A stretch of 64,000 bases of DNA from Phocoena phocoena. Its lineage: Eukaryota; Chordata; Mammalia; Artiodactyla; Phocoenidae. The stretch is taken from assembly GCF_963924675.1 (NCBI RefSeq), contig NC_089222.1:115521316-115585315 (forward strand), written 5' to 3'. The notes beneath the pieces were generated by a model that did not search any database, was not told the DNA's origin, and saw only the letters and a program-made list of their open reading frames with translations. The position numbers and the translations under genes were made by a program. Below, piece after piece: positions 25,171 to 36,614 of the stretch (position 1 is its first letter; every line of letters starts with the position of its first letter).

Positions 25171-26682
25171 CTCCCATAGTTAATCAATTTTAAGATACAC
25201 ATTTTTCATATTTTAAATCTCTGAAATTAGAAATCATCTATCAGAGATGGCATATCATAGTTGATTTGGCAATCTTTTTTCCGCTTAACTCAGAGAAAAA
25301 AATATCTTGTATCTCACAAATAATTCTAACTTGAATTCAGTTACATATGGTATTATTATATGATTAAAAATGATTTAGGTTAAACAAATCTTTTGACTTC
25401 TCTATTTATTAAGGACAATATCATTCATCCAGGCACCCAACCTCAGAACAAACTTCAGTATTACTTTTAATCCCTCTTTTCCCATGAACCCTGACACAGA
25501 ATCAATGACTAATTTAAAAAAAACAACACATTTTTCTTTGTATTGCCACTTGCATTAATATCCGTGTTGGTATATTCACAGGAAATACTCCAATGTAATC
25601 CACTAACTAGTTTTTAAACAACTTCCTACCAGGTATGCCTACCTCCAAACTTTCTCTGCTCCAAGCTACACTACATATAAATGTAAAATCAATTTTCTAA
25701 ACGTAGAAACAAGAATATATTTCTATTCAATGTGTTTAGTGAATTCCCCATTTCACAGTGTGTTCAGTATAAACACTTCACTTGGGATTAGAGGCTTTCA
25801 TAATAAAGCCTCAACTAACCTTGCTGGCCTTAAGTGCCACTCCACTACGCTCCAGGGAAACTGAACCACAAATTGTTGGCCTACACTTTCCACCACCAGA
25901 GCTTTTTCATCCTGCTTCCATCTCTTAGAATAGTCTTCTTTCCACTTATAGAAATTCTATTCTTCCTTTCAGACCCGTTTCTAGTGTCACATGGGAATAG
26001 AGAAGCTTTTATTTTCTGAAACCCTAAAGAGTCTTGTACATCACAGTCTGTATATAATTTTCCTTATTTAATAATTAATGTTTTTATATCTCATACTTTC
26101 TTCTAAAAGTCTTACTTTCCTTCTCAAACTCTTGAGAGCAAACTCATTTTTTTTTAATATGCTGGGATATCAACACATAGAAATGTTTGATTGATGTCTG
26201 TGGTTACTTTTGAAATAATTCATGAAATATAAATAATATTTTATTAGTCTACATTGAAGATTTTCATTATTACTTTGAGATAATGATATCTTACTATAAA
26301 TTATGTTCAAAATATTTTCTTTCAGTCTCTTTATGAAATCTCAAATAAAGGTAAAAGTCTTGATTGACTTTTTTGTTTCTGCTCTATGTGCTGTAAATAT
26401 TTGGACAAAACTATTAGAAAATGTGAGTCAATGAATGGACTATGGTCATTTATAGTTTTCACTGAACATTTTTTTATAACAAGTGCCATATGTTGTATGA
26501 ATTGCAATGACACAGAATATTCAACCAGGTATTCTTTATAAAAGTGCCAAATGCCTATATAGTCGATGAAATGAGTTGAAAGATATTATAATAACCTTTG
26601 CAATTGTGACAGTTATGCTCATAAGAATAGCTAACAAAATTTCTGCACTGAGATTTTGTCACAAGGTTATTACATAGATCTT

Positions 26683-26821
26683 TGGTTTTTAATTTTTATA
26701 AAATTTTATATTTTGGACACACTGCGCTGCTTACAGGATCTCAGTTCCCGACCAGGGATCGAACCTGGGCCACGGCACTGACAGAGCTGAACCCTAACCA
26801 CTAGGCAACCAGGGAACTCCT
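26683..26821 (-). mobile_element. Older tRNA-derived cetartiodactyl SINE
   Basis: The body contains gttcccgaccagggatcgaa followed by cctgggcc and ends accagggaactcc, the inverted start of a tRNA-Glu-derived SINE related to the CHR family but much more diverged. The T-rich left end is eroded. No clear target duplication is seen. Confidence 0.75.
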
Positions 26822-27869
26822 TAAGGCTATTCCACAGAGCTACATGATTGATCAATCACCTTCTCAGAAGAAACTTCTAGTACTTGTATTTATTGGCAAA
26901 GGTTCACTGTGCCCCAATCACAAATCTCCCTGTCTAAATATGGTCTTATAGAATGAAGCTCCAATGAGTTAATACTGTGTACCAACTAAAATAGATTTCA
27001 CTAAGAATTGTTTCTATTGTAGTGGAGTATATTCTTAGTGTGCTTTGGAAGCATTCTCTTATCTTTTATCTATGGCAATTGTATCTTTTTCACGCACTAA
27101 CAAAGATATAATCCTCATTCACATTGTCATTGTAATACTGGGTCTCAAGTTATTATTTGTTTTTTTTTTCCCTTTGTCTTTCTATTCATACCAGTTGATG
27201 TGAATATGTGGGTCAAGCAGCAACTTTCCCAAAGGGACTATTATAAGAAATAAAAAATATATATATGTTTGTTAGAAAATATAAAGTCTGGAACACAGTC
27301 CTGCCTTCCAGTTTATACCCATCCATGGAACTGTTGATAATAAAATATTATCATGAAAATATTTAAAAAATACTCTTTTAGTAAATTCAAAAGCGCCCTG
27401 AGAATGAAAAGATGAGTTAAAGTATCATGCCCTGGAGGAGTTCATAGTTCTAGTATTTATCCTTTACTCATGCTATTTAATTCACTTGGCAAACATTTCT
27501 TTAGGTTCTAATGTGTTTCTTGTGACTTTTTTTCTTTTCCAGATACACTGTTGTGACGAACACAGATATATTAAGCTAAAATGTTCTGTGAGAATAAAGA
27601 TAGCTATAAATTCTATTTCAATGGGCAGTGTAAAATAATTTTTTTTAAAGATGAAAATTTATTTGATATGATATAATGGATTTATTTATTGCTTATAAGT
27701 ACCATTATAATGAAGATTATAAAATCTTTATTACGTACTTTACCACACAGATATATTTTGTGACTTTCTGATGAAAGTGACACTTCTAAATGCTCCAGGC
27801 GTTTACTAAGCTGTATTTTCCTAATCTTCAATCCCAAATGGAAAATGGAAAAAAGTTGTTCCCATCCAG

Positions 27870-28095
27870 TACCTCAAAGTAGTGGTCAAGAGTGTGGACT
27901 TTGGAGCCAGAAATCCTAGACCCCTTACTAAGTGACTTGGTCACACTTAACCTCATTATACCTCATTTTTCCCATTTGTAATATTGGAATAATTATAGTA
28001 TTTACATCAAGTCCTAAGGACGTGTATTAATGTAAAATGCCTAAAGTAGGTCTGATATAGAGTAAGCACTATGTAAATATAATGTATTAATATTA
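27870..28095 (+). mobile_element. MIR SINE
   Basis: It contains gtggtcaagagtgtggactt, tggagccagaaatcctagac, the core cctcatttttcccatttgta, and gatatagagtaagcactatg at the 3' end. Confidence 0.75.
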
Positions 28096-29704
28096 TATTT
28101 ATGGGAAAGGAAAATGCAATTAAAAACAACTCTTTTGATTCAGTACTAGACTTTTTAAATAAAGTCTAATAAACTTTTTAAGTAAAATTTTTAAATAGAC
28201 ATTTTAGATAAGCATTCAGGGTCAAAAACAATTTTGAATTTAAAAAAAGCCCATTTACACATAGAAAGCTGAGAAGATATATGCAAAACGTAAAAAGTAG
28301 ATACCATTGGCAATGGTTATATGAGTAATTTTAATATTCCTATTTAGGCTCATTCATTTCAAATCTTAGGGATTTTTTCCTCTAAAAATGTATTATACTT
28401 TATAAATCGTTTTGCATTGTTGCCATTCATAGATTCATACCATTTTGGAATTTAAAGGTACTGCAGAAACCATCCAAGGCAACTTACACATTTTGCGGAT
28501 GTGGACTGTGGTACTCAGACATGTAACATAAATTGTTTAAAATAACATGATGCGTCATGACGGGCTGGGATAAGAATGTTGATCTCCTAAATTCTAGTTA
28601 ACCTTGCAGCTCCACATTACGATTCAATTTATTAAGAATAACAACAGAAAAATATAAACAAACAATCAGAACTGTATCTTAATTTGAAAAGCCTGTGGAG
28701 TAATTAATTCATCTAAGTGATTGTAACCACAAATTGTCTTATAAAGGCAAGGATTTGTGTTGATACAGTCAATTACATAACTCTTCCCTTTATTTAGTTA
28801 AGGCAAGAACCCAGGTATGAGAAAGAGCGTCTCTGATGATAAACATCCAGTATATCCACCGTTGGGATACGGTGTGATGTGACAACTATCTCATGTCCTG
28901 GTAAGCCTTTGGTCTGTCCTCCTGTTTGGGCTAAGGTAAAATGTTGCCCTGGTCCCGAACTTAGCCTAGCTGAATGCTCTAATATGCCACACTTTGATGG
29001 ACAAAGCACACCTGCTGTGGCTCCTGGTGGGACAACACTCACATGCCAGTGACAGGCGGCACTCAGACAGATCCTTTGCTTTGCAAACTGGCACCTGGTC
29101 TTGGCTCTGCCCTCACACAACACAAGAGCTGCCAGTTTATGGACAGCAGAGCATCTCTGACTTCAAGGCATTTCTTAGTCCAAGTGGTCCCAGCTTGTTA
29201 GTTGACCACTGGCCAGAACCCAAATTGCATGCCAGTTCCTGTATTGTTCCTTAGCAGAGATTCTCAACAGATGGGCCAGTGTGGTCACAGGACGAGGCAA
29301 CTTGCACCCCCCACCCTAGGTAGCAATTAGTTTTGTGTTAACAGCAACTATTAGCACCTATTTGATGAAAACACAGAAAAAATACCATTTTGGCATCCCT
29401 CTGAAAATTGCTAATTAATTCTGTTTATAAACAAAAATCTATATTTTCAGCTTCCAAGGAGGGAAGCTTGACCTGGTCCAAGTTTAGATTCTCAAAACAC
29501 TGGGACATTTTATGTGAGGTTTATGCAATTGGTCTAAAAGCTACCCTCAATAGTAATGCTATACAGTATTCCTATAAAGTTGCTCATAATATAGTGTTTC
29601 TAACCAATTATTTAAAATTTTATCTAAAATGTAAAATTTGTAAGGGGCTCAATTCCATAAACAATTTATAATCACATAATTACAGAGCCCATTAGTTTAA
29701 AATA

Positions 29705-29925
29705 CAGGTTTCATGTTGGACAGATACTAAGTCAGGTCCTGGCCCTAACACATATTAATGTGTGTCTTTGGAAACAACTTCTTTAAGCTATTTCCACATA
29801 CTTCAAATGGGAGTAATATTTTTCTGGAACACTAAGCTTTAAAATAATGAAATTAATATATGCAAAAATCATTTAGAAGAATGCATGGCAAATAGTAAGT
29901 CCTCCAATAATACTTGCTTTAATCA
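29705..29925 (+). mobile_element. MIR SINE (degraded)
   Basis: It contains cctggccctaacacatatta, acatacttcaaatgggagta and gcatggcaaatagtaagtcc in MIR order. Confidence 0.5.
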
Positions 29926-30349
29926 TTACATAATCTTCTTACAAAGATTATGAAAGATGGTGGTTTTCTTATTACCAGTGGACAAAGGATACAGGTAATG
30001 TGTGAAATTTGAAGTTCCCAACCCAGATAACTGATTGCACTGGGGTTAGAATATAATATCTGGACCATGTTCAATCTCCCAGAGGTAGAGAAGAGGGTGA
30101 CAACTTTTAGGCTTGGCAAACGGGCTGGAAAAATTTATAAATAAACCTATATGATTTAAAAGAAAAAGTGATAACTCTTCAATCAATAATATTTTATGTG
30201 TTTCTTTGGAAATCAATTGGCCAGAGAGAGGAGAATTGTGATTATTTCATGAAAATCATATACTCTGTATTTTTTAGCATTAACTATGTTTTCTTTGTAG
30301 TTATCTATATAACTAATAAATACCACCAATCAGTAGGATTTATAAAACT

Positions 30350-30610
30350 GAGGCACCTGTTATGTACACCCACTGTACAGTGTTTACAGTACTCTGAATA
30401 AGTTATATCATTTTAATAACCCTTTGAATTAGAATGGATGGCATAATTATTCACCCTGTACAAATGAGTCAAAGTATAAGTTAATCATTAGTCCCAATGC
30501 ATTGCTGGTCCATATCTTCAGGATGTAAAACACAAAGAGTTTAAATAGCTTCTTCAAGGTCACACTCCTAGTTAGTGGTAGAGAAATCTGTTGAACATCA
30601 TTTCCAGAAC
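30350..30610 (-). mobile_element. MIR SINE, minus orientation
   Basis: Inverted MIR blocks are tgaggcacctgttatgtaca, cattttaataaccctttgaa, caaatgagtcaaagt, and ttcaaggtcacactcctagt. Confidence 0.6.
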
Positions 30611-32609
30611 ATGCGAGTATAACTAAAGGGATAAATGATCAAACAGTGTCAGAACAAGGCTAAAATCCAACATCCCTGACAATGACCTAAATATTCTTTG
30701 TTATTGGTTGCTCTATTAAAAGATCCCACAATAATGGTCCAGGCAGTTCTAATTATTTTTTCAAGCAGAAATGGCTAAGACATCTGTATAGCTGAAAAAT
30801 CGTAGAATTTTCATTTACGCTTCTCCTTATATTTCTAAATCTTAGGGACCAGTCTATTGTTTCAAATGCCACATACAATATTTATATACATTGCTTTTCT
30901 CATGCTCTCAGGTTTTATTCCTTCTTTTTTGAAAACCACTTTAATTGACCAATCTTGACCAGCCAACCTTATCAACATGGTTATTTATCATGAGCCCAAA
31001 TTACCACATGTCCTTGAAACACACACTGTATGTGAAGAAGGCTGATCTCCTCAGCAGGGTAGCTTAGCACCTGTTCAGTGTCTCTGCATCCCAGAAGCAC
31101 ATGCTCTAAACAATGGAGCTCCCAAACAATTAATATAAGAACATTTTCCAGGGCTAAGCGAAAAGAGCCACTTAGTGTAAAAACGCCACAAAAAGGGGAC
31201 TTGTAAGTGGTCCTATTCATTCCTTTTCTTAAGGAATCATGTATTTATGTGAATCTCACATTTCATGGAACTAAGAACTCTAAAAAGTCTCTCTTAAAAT
31301 AGATTTGCCCTTTAGAAAAAGGAATTTGTCAGTTGGTTCAGGAAAATTGATAGAATTTTGCACTATATATCTTGAAACTCTTTTACTCTAGTCCCTTGTC
31401 TATTTTTATGAAATATTCATGAATTATATCCACTATGTGAAAGCCATCAACTGCATTTAGAATTCGCAGGCATACGTAAGAATGTAAATGACATATTTTA
31501 TTTCTTTTTTTCTGTGACAAGCTATTATGAACATTCATTTCTCTACTCTAGATCCTTATTGAGAAAGTTAGTGCCACTTTAGAGTTAGTTTAGAAAATAA
31601 ATAAAAATGAAATAAAAAATATCTTGGAACTCACTAGTGGTGGTATACTGATATATGATTGATGCAAGATGTTAAATTTCCTGTTTAGAGTCCTTTAAAA
31701 GATTGCTAATAATTATCTGAAATACAAACTGTACAGACAAACCCAGATAAGAACACATAGTTGAATTAATCATACTACTTCTTACCCAGATTCTGAGAAG
31801 AGATATTTTTATTCTCCTCACAAATATTAAATTGAACAGAATATTGTAGCATTGGTAAATTTCAATTTTATTGTTATGTCTTTGGTTGTAAATGATTAGT
31901 ATTCTGTTTCTTTTGTATTAGCACATGCTATTTTTCATAAAGCTTCAGCATATATATACTTTTTTCATGACAAAATATACAATATGCTATGATGGAACAT
32001 TGCCTCAGTTATTATAAATACTGGCAATTTCTATCACATGAAACACTTTGTGATAAGTACTAATTAGCAAAAAGCTCTAGGTTTGCCTGAGAAAAAAACA
32101 TGTAGCACCCAAGCAAGACACTAGAATTACTTCAGTTTTAACTTTCATTAATGTATTCAGTATGTGAATACTTTCCTACATCACTCAATTTGATCAACAT
32201 AAAATAAAAAATAATAACAGCATACTTACCTTGCTTAAAGTGACTTCTTTTTCACAGACTATCAATGGCACTTAATAAATACAATAGGCACTTAATAAAC
32301 ACAGGTAAACCTTAAAGTGTTTTTTCTACAATTTCAATTATGACTTGAAAAAACAGTTTTATTAAAACACATAATCATTATGATCTACAAAATGTCTTTC
32401 CCTTATCTCATCATTTCGTTCCCCCTACCCACTTTATTTTCACAGTGGTGTGTAAAATTCTTATCCCTAATAAATGAGTCGTTGTGCATTTATTTGAGCA
32501 CATACGTATTGAGACTCTCTGGAGAAAAAGATATTGATACCTGGCACGATCACAAAAAAGGCAAGTGACCTTTCTCTTCCTGAAATCGTCAATTGTGAAA
32601 TAGTAGTAT

Positions 32610-33105
32610 TGTAAGATGTTTCTGCAAATGTAACCAAGCAGGATCCTATGCAGCCTTCCCATGACAAGCTCTCCCCCATATCCTCTGCTTTAGCTCCTCT
32701 CTGAAGTACCTAGATAACAGTACCTGATGCACATTTCCTGAGCTGTTTCAGAGATGTGAAAGCCCCCCCACCAACTGAAAGATGTTAACTACTTGATGGC
32801 CATGAGCACGTAGGCCCAGGCCTCCAGGAGCCGAAGACTGATATTGTTAATCCCTGTGACATCGACCTGTTACCTCACCATCAGCCATTCAGAGAATTGT
32901 GCATGAGCTGATCACATACCCTGCGACCCCCTCCCTCACCTGGCTTTTAAAAATGCTTTGCCAAAACCCATCAGGGTACCTTGGGGGTCTTTTAGAGCAT
33001 GATCCACTCCTCTCCTTGCATGGCCCTGCAGTAAACCTTTCTCTGCTCCAAACTGCGACACTTAGGTTTGTTTGGCCTTGCTGTGTGTTGGGCCACACAA
33101 GCAAT
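32610..33105 (+). mobile_element. Solo ERV LTR, plus orientation
   Basis: I recognise this as a retroviral LTR of a cetartiodactyl endogenous retrovirus. It has the block gatgttaactacttgatggc, a TATA-like tttaaaaatgc near 32944, cctgcagtaaacctttctct as a poly(A)-signal region, and gtttgtttggccttgctgtg near the 3' end. No gag, pol or env coding lies beside it, so it is a solo LTR. The 5' edge (tgtaagatg at 32610) and the 3' edge (ccacacaa) are approximate because I could not find a convincing target duplication. It is antisense to ROBO2. Short frames over it are not genes. Confidence 0.75.
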
Positions 33106-34489
33106 TAACATTTTAACAGCAGCATATATAAAATGAAGGCTCCTTCCTATTTTGTCCCTTTTTTATATGGAAAATGTCTAAATAAATAACTTTTCCCTGG
33201 TTGGGCATCTGGGTTATTGTTAGACTTGGGGATTGCTATTTACCAGCCTCACCGAAATATTTATCTAATCAAAAAATGTCTTTAAGAAAACTCACCAACG
33301 GTAAGTTGTAATTTCATTAACGATAGCTACTGAGAAAGATCAGAAATTTAGGGCTAAATCAAAGAAAGAGGTATACGGGTACTACTTAAAAACTGTTTTC
33401 ACAGTGAAGAAAAAAATACTCCTTTAATTCATCTCTGGGTACTGAAAGGTTGGCACAGATATCTTCTTCTGTGTTGAAAGTTTAAATAGCTATCACAGCA
33501 TTTCATAAATTTAAACTTGAATTGAAAAGCTTTTCTTGTCTCCAAAAGAAAAACAGTCACATATTACTTACGTAGTAATTACAGGCTATGCAGCTGCCCT
33601 ACAAAGTTTTACTATAAATGTGTTAAGCATGAACCACTACACAAACCTTATTCAAATTGCATTAAATGTTAAGCCAAAGAAATGTCATCCTCCACACCAC
33701 TCCACACAATTGCTTACACAAGAACAATGGCCATCTCCCTAGTCTGAGACCTAAATAATGTAATAGAATCAATGCTGTTGATTTAGGCTATGGTTGGTTA
33801 AGTCATTACTGTTATTCCTCACCAAGCAAAAAGGTCTCCTTCCCCCTCATTATGCATATGTGAAGCTTATGCTAATGCATACAAATCTAAGAGTGAATAA
33901 GCTTCTTTGAAATACCATTTAAAGATTGAGATTTCAAGAAAAAGTGCATGGCTTCTATCATGATAAAAGTACTGACCTCAATTTCTACATTGCACTGATC
34001 CTTGCTTTAAGCCTTTCTAACATACAATTTAAAGCTTACACAGCATTTCCATTTGCCTGAGACTTTAAAAATATTTAGCTGGTCACACAAAGCACTGTAG
34101 TCATATCATGCCAGTAACAGAAGAATAAAGAGGACAAACTTACGATATGTTTTAAGGAAAGCTGGTAGAGTTATGATTTCGAAAAATTTCAACTTCGTCT
34201 TTAGAGGCCTTTATATCAGCCATTCTAAATAGGCAGTTTTAAGGCTGTTGTTTGATTTGTATGTATTATTTGAGCTCAGAAGCAAATGAATACGGCAAGA
34301 TTTGGAGAATACTGTGGCAAACAAAGCTGTCAGGTTTAACGACCTAACACCTAGAGAAATCTGGGAACAAATCAAACTGGGCTTAAGTTGTATTTTACCT
34401 TAATTCAAAGACATAGACGCATCAAAATGTAATACACCCTTACCACTTTCTATTTTCTCAGCTTTTGTCAATAGGATCCTATTTAATGA

Positions 34490-35020
34490 TTGAAAATATC
34501 AGGATCACCAGGGAGGTAATGTGAATATCGTGTAACCCCTGATAATCATGGGACAAAAAGGGCACTTTCCATGACTTTCTTCCTGAAGTCCCAGAAAGCC
34601 AGTCGAATCATGAGAAAACACTAGACAATCCCAAGTTTGGGGAGCATTCTTAGGATACCTGTCCAGAACAGTCTTAGGATACTTAAGACTTGTCAAGGTC
34701 ATAAAAACAAGGAAAGACTGAGAACCTGTCATAGAACAGAGGAGACTGGGAAAACATGACAACTTGATGCAATATCCTATAATATCCAACTAAAATACCC
34801 CAGGTAGGATCCTGGAGAAAAAGGAAGGCTGGTGAAATCAAAATAACATATAAACTTTAATTACCATGTATCAGCATTTGTCTATTATGAGTTACAAATC
34901 TTTCATATTTGTGTAAGATGTTAACAATAGGGGAAACCAGGTATAGGGTATATGGGAATTCTCTGTACTATCTCTGAAACTTTCTGTAAATATGAAATTA
35001 TTCCAAAATGCAAGATTTTT
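34490..35020 (+). mobile_element. Ancient L1 3' end
   Basis: The 3' end carries blocks characteristic of old L1 tails: taggatcctggagaaaaagg, gtaagatgttaacaatagg, gtatatgggaattctctgta, and tctgtaaatatgaaattatt ending ccaaaatgcaag. No L1 reading frame survives. Confidence 0.65.
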
Positions 35021-36475
35021 TTATGGCCAGGCTTTTTATTTCTACTAATTGAAAATTAATCTTCGTCTGCACTAATTTTACAGTATAATTAATCTCTTAG
35101 TCTTACATCAACATTTTAAAATTATACACGAAGTGCCCTCAAATTTGTGGAAAGTTATTGAGTATACACAGAAGATGGACTCCAATACCTCAATTCCATC
35201 ACCTCTACTTGCTTTTCAACCTGCTTCTTCACTGAGAAAGTTTGAGGAGGCTCACATTCACTAACCTCTCCTAATAACATGCTTTAAAACTAGGTGTCTG
35301 ACAGCAAAGTGAGAAAAGAAACATAGTCAACTTTCCCTACAATTTATGCCAAAAAGCTAAGCAAAGTAAAATTTTCACTTGTCTCTTTCCTATAGATTGC
35401 AAAGAACCTGTCACTATTAAAAAGGTTTGGTCCATTTGAAGCCAGTGCTGTTGATGATGTGACTTTAGAAAGTATAGTATCAGAGACCTAGGGATATGTA
35501 AAAATGAGATTCTGAAATGAATGTATAAATTCAGCAAAGAATCGATAGCAGTGCCAGTGAAAGCACAAAGAAACTCAATTTGATTTCTGTGAAAGCATGT
35601 TTACTTTCAGTTAGTTGAATGAAACCTAATTTCTTTTTTAGGAAAGAAAATTGGCAAAAAAGCAGGATGTGAAATTTTTTGCAGACCCTGATTGTAGTAG
35701 GTGTGATGGCTGTAGTTTCAGAAGGTAGGACTAGGATGAAGTCAAAAGAAATCTTATAGTTAAATACGCTTGTTACATAGAAAAAAAAAAATACTTGAAT
35801 GATTTATTTGATCATAAAAGGCAAGGTCCTGGGAGAATTTAGACTACAAAAAAGTTTTATTTTTATAAAAAATGACAAGCATTTCTGGACTTACCCTAGA
35901 GAGCTGAGAGATTGGGTTTTGGGTTAGGTGATAAGAATAGAAAAGAGTTGGAAGAGAAGATCTCCATGAAGAGATGGCAAGTGAGAAAGTGACAGGAAGT
36001 CCTTAAGTGAAAAATTCCCTATGTGGATAGCCATGTGCCTTTTCCTTATTGTATTGAATGAGATCCATTGTTTATTGCAGACCCTACAGTCTGCTACACC
36101 CAGTACCCATGGCAACAGAGCAGTAGTTGAAGGGGGCATTGGGGATGGGTGGGTCATTAGAAATTCAGCAGGAACAGAATGGCAGGCCTAGATGGGGCCA
36201 GGAGAAGAGAGTGCCTTAGGAATCCTTGATATTGGGGCATAATAGATGGAGTGGAGGGTCAGGCATTTATGTGAAAATTCAATGAAAGAGTGACATCAAA
36301 AGCCTGGAGGACTTCAGTATATAAAACAGCAGATATCTGGCTTTCATATATAAAAATCATGTGTGAAAATAACATACCAGGATATGAGTGTTTGGTGGTA
36401 CAATGGAGGCTGTCTTTTTCCTTTATAATTATTCAATGGTTATCTAACAATTTTCCATCCATATGATGCTCTTAC

Positions 36476-36614
36476 CTTCCTCTTGGCAAATCTGCGTCAT
36501 CCTTTTTCCACCGCACAGTTGGTTGAGGATCTCCTTGGACCTGACAGCGAAACTCTACAGCTTCTTCCTCCAGCACCACCTGGTTAATTGGCCTCCTGAG
36601 AAATGCGGGTCGTT
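36476..36614 (-). CDS. ROBO2: ROBO2 exon 5: first half of Ig domain 3
   Basis: This 139-nt exon is two bases completing Glu (G|AA), 45 codons, and AG of a split Arg codon. Translation runs [20 protein letters not shown], then [20 protein letters not shown] and ADLPRG. The Cys in FRC is the first Ig3 disulfide cysteine and VRWKKDD carries the core Trp. [18 protein letters not shown] is diagnostic for ROBO2; ROBO1 has a different sequence here (SFVKRP..., from memory). The acceptor is cctaag|AA, preceded on the transcript by a run of about 15 U. The donor is AAG|gtaaga, close to consensus. The 5' junction is phase 1 and the 3' junction phase 2. ERPAFL differs from the human ERPTFL that I remember (Thr to Ala). 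Confidence 0.97.

Larger units (their letters stand above)
14241..36475 (-). other. ROBO2: ROBO2 intron 5
   Basis: This intron of about 22.2 kb lies within the Ig3 module, with donor gtaaga and acceptor tacacag. It is the most repeat-rich part of the window: a solo ERV LTR (about 32610-33105), an L1 3' end (34490-35020), several MIRs, a MER20 copy, a CHR SINE with target duplication, an older tRNA-type SINE, a 90-bp tandem duplication, a (TA)n tract, and a (CA)23 tract 100 bp from exon 6. A locally GC-richer block at 28790-29260 and an octamer-motif cluster at 33835-33885 are unexplained. The stretches 14700-15540, 17230-18180, 19930-22200, 22900-24350, 25200-26670, 30650-32550 and 35050-36470 hold only AT-rich sequence that I could not assign. 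Confidence 0.9.

Noticed and set aside
32411..32679. Two overlapping minus-strand frames beside the ERV LTR
   Set aside because: They span the LTR edge and unique intron, share sequence in different frames, and show no recognisable protein. No retroviral coding region is present.
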